This document shows, piece after piece, positions 44,623-52,778 of a stretch of DNA of 64,000 bases (within the stretch, counting starts at the first letter, position 1; every line of letters begins with the position of its first letter). Below the pieces are notes generated by a model. The model saw only the letters and a program-made list of their open reading frames with translations, was not told where the DNA came from and did no database searches. Position numbers and translations under genes: made by a program. The stretch comes from Buttiauxella sp965119215 (GTDB lineage Bacteria > Pseudomonadota > Gammaproteobacteria > Enterobacterales > Enterobacteriaceae). The stretch is from NCBI GenBank assembly GCA_965119215.1, contig CBCPKK010000012.1:62001-126000 (forward strand), given 5' to 3'.

Positions 44623-45492
44623 TTAACTGGCTTTACGCAAAGCCGTCGAAGAATGTCGGGTCTGCAAAAGTACTAACCTTTCCATATAAGCAATATCCTT
44701 AGGTTCAAGGCAAAAAGCCGCGTCAACCCAGTCTTCGGTGATATCCATTAACTCCGCACGCGGTAACTGGAGAACACGCTGACGAGCACGCAGCATGGCG
44801 CGCACACCGTTAAGTTTAGGTTGTAAGGTATCAATAAAGGTTCGAGTTGCGATGTAACCCTGGCCCGGCTCAAAAAGCTGATCCACCAGGCCAAATTGCT
44901 CGTGCCATTCAGCGGTGTGTGACTCCCCTTTATAAATCAGTTCTTCGGCCAGTTTCATGCCTGAACGGCGTGCAACCAGTGAATAAGCTCCCATGCCGGG
45001 GAACAGATTAAAGGCAATTTCCGGAAACCCAAGGCGTGCATCTCTCTGTGCCAGGACAAAATGGTGTGCCAATGCGGCTTCAAATCCGCCGCCTAGCGCA
45101 CTGCCTTCAACCATCGCAAGGCTAATGGCACCGCAATCAAATCCACGGGAAGCGGCATGGACACAATCAACACAAGCTCGCGCATAAGCACGAAGCGCTT
45201 CGCGTTTACCTTGCTGGATTGATTCAACAAAAAATCCCAGATCTCCGCCCGTGTTATACACTCCTTGCACAAGTGAACCGGTCACCCAAAAATCAACTAC
45301 AAATCCCTCCTGTTGAACCAGATACCGCAGGTTCATGATTTCTTCGATCAATTTGTGATTGAAGCATGGACGGGGTTGCGCTCCTAACATCATCCAAACC
45401 GTACGACGCTCTGCTTCGTAGTAGCCCGACAACTGGGTGAATCGTGCAGTATCCGTGAACAATTTGCAGGTTGGCTGGTTAATCACTGTCAT
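44623..45492 (-). CDS. rpfF: RpfF-type crotonase, DSF/BDSF (cis-2-unsaturated fatty acid) synthase
   Basis: 289 aa, the length of Xanthomonas RpfF. The crotonase core holds VEGSALGGGFEAALAHHFVL and ARLGFPEIAFNLFPGMGAYS. Glu138 and Glu158 keep the 20-residue spacing of the RpfF catalytic pair Glu141/Glu161. RpfF dehydrates 3-hydroxyacyl-ACP and cleaves the thioester to release a diffusible fatty acid signal. It is preceded by GAGGATAAGATA. Convergent with pdeR, whose FI and PAS domains are the expected partner and receptor. E. coli has the receptor but not this gene. Symbol assigned by motif recognition. Confidence 0.88.
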   Translation of the reverse strand: MTVINQPTCKLFTDTARFTQLSGYYEAERRTVWMMLGAQPRPCFNHKLIEEIMNLRYLVQQEGFVVDFWVTGSLVQGVYNTGGDLGFFVESIQQGKREALRAYARACVDCVHAASRGFDCGAISLAMVEGSALGGGFEAALAHHFVLAQRDARLGFPEIAFNLFPGMGAYSLVARRSGMKLAEELIYKGESHTAEWHEQFGLVDQLFEPGQGYIATRTFIDTLQPKLNGVRAMLRARQRVLQLPRAELMDITEDWVDAAFCLEPKDIAYMERLVLLQTRHSSTALRKAS

Positions 45493-45711
45493 TATCTTAT
45501 CCTCATGTTATGAAAGCGCGTTACACGCAGGATCAGACTAATCCACTACTGCATTGGTATGAATGTACTCGAGCATTTAATAATTATTACTTATATATTG
45601 TTCGATAATTGATTGATGGATAAGGCTAAAAAAGCGCAGTCACGGCTTCTCTTTCATCGCCTTTTTTTGCATTATGAAAGTAACTTTTTTCAACTGAGAA
45701 CAGGATGCACT

Positions 45712-45894
45712 ATGCCTTCAGTGGACCCTCTGCAACTTGCAAAACGCATTGATACCGTGCTGGATATTTTGGTGGGAGGCGATCATGCGTCCGCCATTAA
45801 TAATCTGGAAATTTTGAAAGCAGAATTACTCAGCGTCGCCACTGGCGATGAAGATAAAAAAAGCGACCTGAAAAAGTCGCCCTGGGAGATTTGA
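45712..45894 (+). CDS. yciZ: YciZ, small conserved protein
   Basis: 60 aa from ATG 45712 (MPSVDPLQLAKRIDTVLDIL), AGGA upstream; the frame opens earlier but is leader. The helical core NLEILKAELL and the ending KSPWEI match E. coli YciZ (UPF0509). Function unknown. It keeps its E. coli neighbourhood near gmr and yciT. Confidence 0.88.
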   Translation: MPSVDPLQLAKRIDTVLDILVGGDHASAINNLEILKAELLSVATGDEDKKSDLKKSPWEI

Positions 45895-45928
45895 ATCTAA
45901 CGCCGATGAAAGTCGGCGTTAGATTCAA
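45891..45928. terminator. 16-bp perfect hairpin spanning the yciZ stop codon
   Basis: Arms 45891-45906 (TTGAATCTAACGCCGA) and 45913-45928 are exact reverse complements with loop TGAAAG. The yciZ TGA lies inside the left arm. No U-tract on either strand, and the fsa stop is 10 nt further. It probably separates the two convergent genes or protects mRNA ends. Confidence 0.65.
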
Positions 45929-45937
45929 ACCTTCGTG

Positions 45938-46600
45938 CTACAAACTCAATGAGCCAAATGCGCCCTGCCAGTCTTTCTCAAAGGTCGCAATTGCCGCACT
46001 GACAGCGGGTGCGGTTAACAGCTGTTCGGTGACATCAACCGGTAACGTTATCGCTTCACAACCTGCCAACAAGCATGACATTGCCTGATGAGGCGTGCGG
46101 AAACTGGCGGCGAGGACTTTTGATTGCGGAGCATGTAGTGTCAGCAATTGCTGTAAATCCTGCACCATTTGAATGCCATCGCCGCCCTGCGCATCCAGAC
46201 GATTGACGTAGGGAGCCACATATTCCGCACCCGCTAATGCCGCCAGCAAACCTTGTGCCGCACCGTAAACGGCGGTGCCGAGTGTGGGTATCCCCAGAAC
46301 TTTCAATTGTTTCAGAGCAGCCAAACCTTCGATCGTAGTCGGAACTTTGACTACCAGACCCGGCACGCGACGCACCAACAGCTCAGCTTCTTTAACCATT
46401 TCATCAGCTTGTGCCGCAATGACCTGAGCAAATAACTTGCCCTCACCGCCCAACGCATCTTGCAGCGCAGGGAGCACTTCCCACAGCGAAATACCTGCTT
46501 TCGCCACAATTGATGGGTTGGTTGTTACGCCCTGCAACGGTAAAACACGCGCCAGGCGCTTAACTGCGGCAACGTCAGCAGTGTCTAAATACAGTTCCAT
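45938..46600 (-). CDS. fsaA: Fsa, fructose-6-phosphate aldolase / transaldolase-like
   Basis: 220 aa from ATG 46600 (MELYLDTADVAAVKRLARVL), GGAGAG upstream. The Schiff-base Lys85 lies in VVKVPTT. NPSIVAKAGI and YVAPYVNRLDAQGGDG match FsaA/FsaB. In vitro it cleaves fructose-6-phosphate to dihydroxyacetone and glyceraldehyde-3-phosphate. Divergent from pflE-pflF, the same partners as fsaA in E. coli, though there the trio is far from yciT. Confidence 0.93.
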   Translation of the reverse strand: MELYLDTADVAAVKRLARVLPLQGVTTNPSIVAKAGISLWEVLPALQDALGGEGKLFAQVIAAQADEMVKEAELLVRRVPGLVVKVPTTIEGLAALKQLKVLGIPTLGTAVYGAAQGLLAALAGAEYVAPYVNRLDAQGGDGIQMVQDLQQLLTLHAPQSKVLAASFRTPHQAMSCLLAGCEAITLPVDVTEQLLTAPAVSAAIATFEKDWQGAFGSLSL

Positions 46601-46664
46601 AAAACTCTCCAGATTTGTCGTGTATCTCATTGCCGACATCATAACGCCGCTGTCTGTCCTTTAG

Positions 46665-46678
46665 CTGATCAAAATCAA
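46665..46678 (+). promoter_or_regulatory. FNR box upstream of pflE
   Basis: CTGATCAAAATCAA matches TTGAT-N4-ATCAA except the first base. A -10-like TCTAAT at 46701-46706 puts a start site near 46713, so the FNR centre is at about -41.5, the class II position. This fits oxygen-sensitive glycyl-radical genes. Confidence 0.72.
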
Positions 46679-46682
46679 TAAA

Positions 46683-46698
46683 ACTTTCATTCGAAAGT
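46683..46698. promoter_or_regulatory. ACTTTC-N4-GAAAGT dyad in the fsa/pflE divergent promoter
   Basis: A perfect 6-bp inverted repeat between the FNR box and the -10 of pflE. Placed to block transcription, and possibly a site for the clustered DeoR-family regulator YciT (inference). Confidence 0.45.
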
Positions 46699-46733
46699 AA
46701 TCTAATTTACGAACAGAAGATAAAGGCGGGCTT

Positions 46734-47633
46734 ATGCTATTTAATATCCAACGTTACTCAACACATGATGGCCCTGGTATCCGTACCGTGGTGTTCCTGA
46801 AAGGCTGCTCACTTGGCTGCCGCTGGTGCCAGAATCCTGAAAGCCGCGCACGTGGCCAGGATGTGTTGTTTGATGAGCGTCTATGCCTTGCAGGCTGCGA
46901 GCTTTGCCCGCAGGTTGCCCCACACGCGATTAGCCGTATTGACGACGCTTTGGTTATCGTGCGTGAGAAATTAATGCCCGGCGATATGGCCCCTTTGATA
47001 GATTGCTGCCCTACTCAGGCATTAAGCGTGTGCGGCGAAACTCAAAGCGTTGATGCCATCATACAAAAAGTGTTACGCGATAAGCCGTTTTATGACCGCA
47101 GCAGCGGCGGCATTACGCTTTCAGGTGGCGAACCTTTTATGCAACCTGATGTTGCCGAGCAATTGCTGAGAAAAAGCAAAGAAGCGGGCATTCATACTGC
47201 GGTCGAGTCATGCCTTCACGTGCCATGGAAATATATAGAGCCGTCTATCGAACATCTCGATTTACTGCTCGCCGACCTCAAGCATGTCGATGCGAAACGC
47301 TTTAAACAGTGGACTGACGGTAGCGCTGAACGCGTACTGGATAACTTCCGCAAACTTGCGGCGCGAAATGTAGAAATGACCATTCGCGTGCCGCTAATCC
47401 CAGATTTTAATGCTGATGAGCAATCTATTCGCGCGATCAGCGATTTTGCCGCCGACGAAATTGGCGTGAAAGCGATTCATTTTTTGCCTTACCACACCTT
47501 AGGTATCAACAAATATAAACTCCTGAATGTCCCTTATCTGGCAGCGCTTCAACCTCTTGATGCGCCAGAACTGCTGCAATTTGCGCAGCAGTATGCAAGC
47601 CAAAAAGGGATGACCGCCTGGATAAGAGGATAA
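46734..47633 (+). CDS. pflE: PflE, glycyl-radical enzyme activating enzyme (radical SAM)
   Basis: 299 aa. The [4Fe-4S]/SAM motif is C25-x3-C29-x2-C32 (KGCSLGCRWC), after the HDGPGIRTVVFLKG start typical of activases. A partial ferredoxin-like insert has further Cys (CLAGCELC, DCCPTQAL). GITLSGGEPFMQPD and FLPYHTLGINKY are also diagnostic. It installs the glycyl radical on PflF, whose gene starts 4 nt later. Ribosome site AAGGCGGG. Confidence 0.95.
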   Translation: MLFNIQRYSTHDGPGIRTVVFLKGCSLGCRWCQNPESRARGQDVLFDERLCLAGCELCPQVAPHAISRIDDALVIVREKLMPGDMAPLIDCCPTQALSVCGETQSVDAIIQKVLRDKPFYDRSSGGITLSGGEPFMQPDVAEQLLRKSKEAGIHTAVESCLHVPWKYIEPSIEHLDLLLADLKHVDAKRFKQWTDGSAERVLDNFRKLAARNVEMTIRVPLIPDFNADEQSIRAISDFAADEIGVKAIHFLPYHTLGINKYKLLNVPYLAALQPLDAPELLQFAQQYASQKGMTAWIRG

Positions 47634-47637
47634 ACCG

Positions 47638-50070
47638 ATGACACAACTGAATCTGAACACCCTGAGCCAAAGAATCAAAGATCATAAAGAAGCGTTGATT
47701 CATATCGTTAAGCCACCTGTTTGTACTGAGCGCGCACAACACTACACGGCGATTTATCAACAGCACCAGAACAAACCTCTGCCAGTGCGCCGTGCCCTCG
47801 CCCTCGCCCATCACCTTGCCGAACGTACCATCTGGATTAAGCACGATGAGCTGGTTGTCGGTAACCAGGCAAGCCATGTTCGCGGTGCTCCTTTCTTCCC
47901 TGAATATACCGTGGGCTGGATTGAAACTGAGATCGATGAACTGGGCGACCGCCCTGGTGCTGGCTTCTCAATTTCAGATGCAGACAAAGCCGTGATGCAT
48001 GAAATTTGCCCATGGTGGCGCGGCCAGACTGTGCAGGATCGCTGCTACGGCATGTTCACCGACGAGCAAAAAGAGTTGCTGGCGAGCGGTATTATTAAAG
48101 CCGAAGGGAATATGACCTCAGGCGATGCGCATCTTGCAGTTAACTTCCCTTTGTTGCTGGAATTAGGCCTTGATGGATTGCGTGCAAAAGTAGCTGAGCG
48201 CCGCTCGCGTCTTCACCTTACGGACTGGGAAGACCTGCATAAAGAACAGTTCCTTAAAGCCATCGACATCACGTTTGTGGCATTGAGTGACCATATTCTG
48301 CGCTACGCCGCTCTTGCCAAAGAAATGGCATCGAGCGAAAAACGTGTAACACGTCGTGATGAACTGCTGACAATTGCGGAAAACTGCGAACACATCGCCC
48401 ACCATCAACCGACCTCTTTCTGGCAGGCTTTGCAATTAAGCTACTTCATTCAGTTGGTGTTGCAGATTGAATCAAACGGGCACTCCGTTTCGTTTGGCCG
48501 CCTCGACCAATATCTCTATCCGTGGTATCGCCGTGATGTTGAGCTTGAGCAAACTCTGGGACGCGATCAGGCTATCGAATTACTGCAAAGTTGCTGGCTG
48601 AAGCTGTTGGAAGTAAACAAGATTCGCTCGGGTTCACACTCCAAAGCATCTGCGGGCAGCCCGCTTTATCAAAACGTGACTATTGGCGGCCAGACTCTGG
48701 TCAATGGCAAAGCTGTCGACGCTGTAAATCCACTCTCTTATGCGATTCTGGAGTCCTGCGGCCAGTTGCGTTCAACACAGCCAAACTTGAGCGTGCGTTA
48801 CCACGCCGGAATGAGCAATGACTTCCTGGATGCCTGTGTGCAAGTGATCCGCTGTGGTTTCGGTATGCCAGCGTTTAACAACGATGAAATCGTCATTGAG
48901 GAGTTTATCAAGCTCGGGGTAAGCCGTGAGGATGCCTACGACTACGCGGCAATCGGCTGTATCGAAACTGCGGTGGGCGGGAAATGGGGCTACCGGTGCA
49001 CCGGCATGAGCTTCATCAACTTTGCTCGGGTCATGCTGGCAGCGCTTGAAAATGGGCGTGATGCAACCAGCGGCAAAATCTTCCTGCCACAGGAACACGC
49101 TTTGTCTACTGGTAACTTCTCACAATTTGATGAAGTGATGAACGCCTGGGATACACAGATTCGCTATTACACCCAGAAATCTATCGAAATCGAATGCGTT
49201 GTGGACACCGTTCTTGAAGAAAACGCCCATGATATTCTGTGCTCGGCGCTGGTGGATGACTGCATCGAACGCGGTAAAAGCGTCAAGCAAGGTGGTGCAA
49301 AATATGACTGGGTTTCCGGCCTGCAAGTCGGTATCGCCAACCTCGGCAATAGTCTTGCAGCGGTGAAAAAGCTGGTGTTTGAGCAAGGTGCTATTGGCCA
49401 AAAACAATTAGCCGAAGCGCTGGCTAACGATTTTGAGGGTTTGACCGGCGAACAGTTACGCCAGCGATTGATTAACAGCGCACCAAAATACGGCAATGAT
49501 GACGACGAAGTCGATTTGCTGCTGGCTCGTGCTTATCAGACTTACATCGACGAACTGAAGCAGTATCACAATACCCGTTTTGGTCGCGGCCCTATCGGTG
49601 GGACTTACTACGCAGGCACATCGTCGATTTCAGCGAACGTACCTTTTGGCGCGGCAACAATGGCAACGCCGGATGGACGTAAAGCTACGACCCCGTTAGC
49701 CGAAGGTGCAAGCCCTGCTTCAGGCACTGACCGTCTTGGGCCAACAGCGGTAATAAGTTCAGTGGGTAAACTGCCAACCAGTAAAATTCTGGGCGGCGTT
49801 TTGCTGAATCAGAAACTGAATCCGGCAACGCTCGATAACCCACGTGACCGCGAAAAATTGATGATTATGCTGCGCACATTCTTTGAAGCGCACAAAGGCT
49901 GGCATGTGCAATACAACATTGTTTCCCGTGAAACACTGGTGGATGCCAAACAACATCCTGATAAGTATCGCGACTTAGTGGTTAGGGTAGCAGGTTATTC
50001 TGCATTCTTTACTGCCTTATCTCCAGACGCTCAGGATGATATTATAGCCCGTACAGAACATACACTTTGA
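47638..50070 (+). CDS. pflF: PflF, pyruvate-formate-lyase-like glycyl radical enzyme
   Basis: 810 aa, exactly the E. coli PflF (YbiW) length, and near-identical in long stretches. Active-site Cys in AAIGCIETAVGGKWGYRC and C-terminal glycyl-radical loop VVRVAGYSAFFTAL. The substrate of this subgroup is not established; the single Cys at the active site argues against true pyruvate formate-lyase, which uses a Cys-Cys pair. Anaerobic by nature. Followed after 43 nt by yciT. Confidence 0.95.
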   Translation: MTQLNLNTLSQRIKDHKEALIHIVKPPVCTERAQHYTAIYQQHQNKPLPVRRALALAHHLAERTIWIKHDELVVGNQASHVRGAPFFPEYTVGWIETEIDELGDRPGAGFSISDADKAVMHEICPWWRGQTVQDRCYGMFTDEQKELLASGIIKAEGNMTSGDAHLAVNFPLLLELGLDGLRAKVAERRSRLHLTDWEDLHKEQFLKAIDITFVALSDHILRYAALAKEMASSEKRVTRRDELLTIAENCEHIAHHQPTSFWQALQLSYFIQLVLQIESNGHSVSFGRLDQYLYPWYRRDVELEQTLGRDQAIELLQSCWLKLLEVNKIRSGSHSKASAGSPLYQNVTIGGQTLVNGKAVDAVNPLSYAILESCGQLRSTQPNLSVRYHAGMSNDFLDACVQVIRCGFGMPAFNNDEIVIEEFIKLGVSREDAYDYAAIGCIETAVGGKWGYRCTGMSFINFARVMLAALENGRDATSGKIFLPQEHALSTGNFSQFDEVMNAWDTQIRYYTQKSIEIECVVDTVLEENAHDILCSALVDDCIERGKSVKQGGAKYDWVSGLQVGIANLGNSLAAVKKLVFEQGAIGQKQLAEALANDFEGLTGEQLRQRLINSAPKYGNDDDEVDLLLARAYQTYIDELKQYHNTRFGRGPIGGTYYAGTSSISANVPFGAATMATPDGRKATTPLAEGASPASGTDRLGPTAVISSVGKLPTSKILGGVLLNQKLNPATLDNPRDREKLMIMLRTFFEAHKGWHVQYNIVSRETLVDAKQHPDKYRDLVVRVAGYSAFFTALSPDAQDDIIARTEHTL

Positions 50071-50113
50071 TAATCCAGGCGGTGCTACAGGCGCCGCCGC
50101 ATAATTGGCTGAC

Positions 50114-50872
50114 ATGAACTCCAGACAACAAATAATCTTACAAATGGTGATTGATCAAGGGCGCATGAGTGTGGCCGATCTCGCTAAAACAACCGGTGTC
50201 TCAGAAGTGACTATTCGCCAGGATCTCAATCTGCTGGAGAAAAAGAGCTATCTGAAACGTGCTCACGGTTACGCCGTTCCGCTTGATAGCGAAGATGTCG
50301 AAACACGAATGATGAACAATTATTCGCTGAAACGACATCTTGCTGATTTTGCCACGACGTTAGTCAACGACGGTGAAACGATCTTTATTGAAAATGGCAG
50401 CTGTAATGCCCTGCTGGCGCGTGCTCTGGCCGAGCAGAAAAATATCACTCTGATTACCGTCAGCAGCTACATAGCTCATTTGCTGAAAGATACCGATTGT
50501 GAAGTGGTGCTGCTTGGCGGCATCTACCAAAAGAAAAGCGAGAGCATGGTTGGGCCGCTGACTCGCCAGTTCCTCCAGCAAGTGCATTTCAGCAAAGCAT
50601 TCATCGGCATCGATGGTTTCTTGCCTGAAACCGGATTTACCAGCCGCGATATGATGCGTGCTGATGTGGTCAATACCGTGCTGGAAAAAGGCAGCGAAAC
50701 CATTGTTCTGACGGACAGCAGCAAGTTCGGTGCAATGCACCCCTATACGCTTGGCCCTATCGCACGCATTAACCGGGTAATCACCGATGATGGACTTAGC
50801 GAAAGCTCTGCACAGCAGTTGCAGGACAGTGGTGTTCAGGTGAATATCGTTAAGCAATTCCCTATCGCGTAA
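50114..50872 (+). CDS. yciT: YciT, DeoR/GlpR-family transcriptional regulator
   Basis: 252 aa from ATG 50114 (MNSRQQIILQMVIDQGRMSV); the TTG at 50105 is less likely. N-terminal DeoR HTH (VADLAKTTGVSEVTIRQDLN) and a sugar-phosphate-sensing DeoRC domain (GETIFIENGSCNALLARAL; LLGGIYQKKSESMVGP; IVLTDSSKFGA). In E. coli YciT affects osmotic-stress genes and stands beside osmB. Here it also follows pflF closely enough to be cotranscribed. Confidence 0.93.
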   Translation: MNSRQQIILQMVIDQGRMSVADLAKTTGVSEVTIRQDLNLLEKKSYLKRAHGYAVPLDSEDVETRMMNNYSLKRHLADFATTLVNDGETIFIENGSCNALLARALAEQKNITLITVSSYIAHLLKDTDCEVVLLGGIYQKKSESMVGPLTRQFLQQVHFSKAFIGIDGFLPETGFTSRDMMRADVVNTVLEKGSETIVLTDSSKFGAMHPYTLGPIARINRVITDDGLSESSAQQLQDSGVQVNIVKQFPIA

Positions 50873-50974
50873 CCCTGCATTTTAACTGCCTGCACCCATT
50901 GCGGGCAGTTCTCTTATCAGAATTATCCTGCCCGCCCTTTAAGACTATTTACCTGTTGTTATTTCCCATAGAAA

Positions 50975-50988
50975 TTAGAATATTTATT
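50975..50988. promoter_or_regulatory. Possible RcsB box upstream of osmB
   Basis: TTAGAATATTTATT matches 10 of 14 positions of the RcsAB-type consensus TAAGAATATTCTTA, in the 268-bp leader of osmB, a gene known to be Rcs-controlled in E. coli. Low-confidence match. Confidence 0.35.
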
Positions 50989-51140
50989 AGCGATATAACA
51001 GGAAGTGATAATCACTGGCGTTATCTTTTAGGTCTTATATCGTCATGCAGTTTCGCGGGAACTTCTTTTAAGTCGGCCAATAGCCACTATACTTCCAGGG
51101 AGACTTATTTCCGTGAATCAATAATTCAGGAGAAAGTATT

Positions 51141-51359
51141 ATGACCTTAAATAACAAAAAAGTTGCCGCTGTTGTGCTGGCGCTGACCGTTGCGATGTCC
51201 CTCAGCGCGTGTTCTAACTGGTCCAAACGTGACCGTAACACCGCGATTGGTGCTGGTGCCGGTGCATTGGGTGGTGCGGTCTTAACTGACGGTAGCACTC
51301 TGGGTACATTAGGTGGTGCTGCGGTTGGTGGTATTATTGGCCATCAGGTAGGCAAATAA
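51141..51359 (+). CDS. osmB: OsmB, osmotically inducible lipoprotein
   Basis: 72 aa. Signal peptide with lipobox LSAC (MTLNNKKVAAVVLALTVAMS), SNWSKRDRNTAIGAGAGALG and a glycine-zipper tail (GAAVGGIIGHQVGK). Induced by hyperosmolarity, RpoS and Rcs in E. coli. CAGGAGAAAGT precedes the ATG. The 268-bp upstream gap is its promoter region. Confidence 0.97.
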   Translation: MTLNNKKVAAVVLALTVAMSLSACSNWSKRDRNTAIGAGAGALGGAVLTDGSTLGTLGGAAVGGIIGHQVGK

Positions 51360-51444
51360 AACTTGATGCCTGCAAGAAAGTACAAACGCTTTAACTAATT
51401 ATAAATAGCTTTAATATTCAGGTCTGACTTTCAGCAGTCAAAAT

Positions 51445-51475
51445 AAAAAGCCACGGTATATTTGCCGTGGCCTTT
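51445..51475. terminator. Bidirectional terminator osmB / yciH
   Basis: Stem GCCACGG / CCGTGGC with loop TATATTTG, flanked by A-rich and T-rich (CTTTTTATT) tracts. Works for both convergent genes. Confidence 0.88.
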
Positions 51476-51493
51476 TTATTTTTAGCAAACGAA

Positions 51494-51823
51494 TCAACCG
51501 CCTGCTAATTTCACTTTCATCCCTTTTGCTTCAAGCAGCGATTTTATCAGATCGCGTTTGTCGCCCTGAATCTCAATAACGCCATCTTTTAGCGAACCAC
51601 CACAGCCACATTTTTTCTTGAGTTCGGCCGCTAATGTCGCTAATTCAGCGTCACTGGCATCAATACCAGTGATCAGACACACGCCTTTGCCCTTACGACC
51701 GCTGGTTTGACGTTGGATACGCACCACGCCATCGCCTTTTGGGCGAACCACCTCCGCTTTCGCCTCATCAATTCGCCCCGTATCAGTGGAGTAAACTAAG
51801 CGGCTATTGTCGTCTTTCATCAT
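51494..51823 (-). CDS. yciH: YciH, SUI1/eIF1-like translation factor
   Basis: A 109-aa SUI1-fold protein. VRIQRQTSGRKGKGVCLITG and KKKCGCGGSLKDGVIEIQGD are the family core. It can influence start-site fidelity on ribosomes in vitro. Stops short of osmB; starts 9 nt after the pyrF stop. Confidence 0.96.
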   Translation of the reverse strand: MMKDDNSRLVYSTDTGRIDEAKAEVVRPKGDGVVRIQRQTSGRKGKGVCLITGIDASDAELATLAAELKKKCGCGGSLKDGVIEIQGDKRDLIKSLLEAKGMKVKLAGG

Positions 51824-51832
51824 GCCTCCAGT

Positions 51833-52573
51833 TTATTGCTGTACGGAAAGTAATGATGCGCGGATATCACGCAGTGTCTCGGCCGGATTTGCAGATTGGG
51901 TGATCGGGCGTCCTATTACCATGAAGTCCACTCCAGCAGTTTGCGCTTGCTGTGGTGTCATGATGCGACGCTGATCGCCTGCATCACTTCCTGCAGGGCG
52001 AATGCCCGGAGTAACGAGTTTAAATGCCTGGCCTAATTCAGTTTTGAAACGTACAGCTTCTTGTGCCGAGCAAACCACGCCGTCTAACCCGCAATTTTGA
52101 GTCAAACGAGCCAGGCGTTCAGCATATTCAGCAGGCGTTGCTGTGATACCGAGATCGGATAAGTCGCTGGCTTCCATGCTGGTTAGCACAGTTACGGCAA
52201 TCAGAAGCGGTGCATCTTTGCCAAATGGCAGCAGAGCTTCACGCGCTGCGGTCATCATACGCGCCCCACCGCTGGCATGAACGTTAACCATCCATACGCC
52301 CAGCTCAGCCGCCGCCGCAACGGCTCGTGCAGTTGTATTTGGGATATCATGGAATTTCAAATCGAGGAATACGTCAAACCCGCGCTGCTGGATATCACGC
52401 ACCAGTTGCGGCCCGAACAGAGTAAACATCTCTTTGCCTACTTTCAGGCGGCAATCACGTGAGTCAATACGGTCAATAAATGCTAAGGCTTTGTCACGAT
52501 TATCGTAATCAAGTGCGACAACAATGGGAGAATCGGTGGCAACACGGGAGGAGGATGGTGCAGATAAATTCAT
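51833..52573 (-). CDS. pyrF: PyrF, orotidine-5'-phosphate decarboxylase
   Basis: 246 aa from ATG 52573 (MNLSAPSSSRVATDSPIVVALD). The longer open frame is leader. The catalytic D-x-K-x-x-D is in FLDLKFHDIPNT, preceded by the substrate Lys in LKVGKEMF. Last step of UMP synthesis. Cotranscribed with yciH. Confidence 0.97.
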   Translation of the reverse strand: MNLSAPSSSRVATDSPIVVALDYDNRDKALAFIDRIDSRDCRLKVGKEMFTLFGPQLVRDIQQRGFDVFLDLKFHDIPNTTARAVAAAAELGVWMVNVHASGGARMMTAAREALLPFGKDAPLLIAVTVLTSMEASDLSDLGITATPAEYAERLARLTQNCGLDGVVCSAQEAVRFKTELGQAFKLVTPGIRPAGSDAGDQRRIMTPQQAQTAGVDFMVIGRPITQSANPAETLRDIRASLLSVQQ

Positions 52574-52778
52574 GGCTAAACCTTCTGACTGTTGGGCACC
52601 GACGCGGCGCAAAGAGATAAACGGCAAGTATTCTACTCGGGGAACACACAAAACTACAGTTACCATTGCACCTTGCGAGGCAAAAACGACTCGGAGCCGA
52701 GGTAAGTTGGGTAACTAAAATAACAAGTATGTTGTAACTAAAGTATGGCTTTTTTTTATAATATAGCCTGACTAACCG

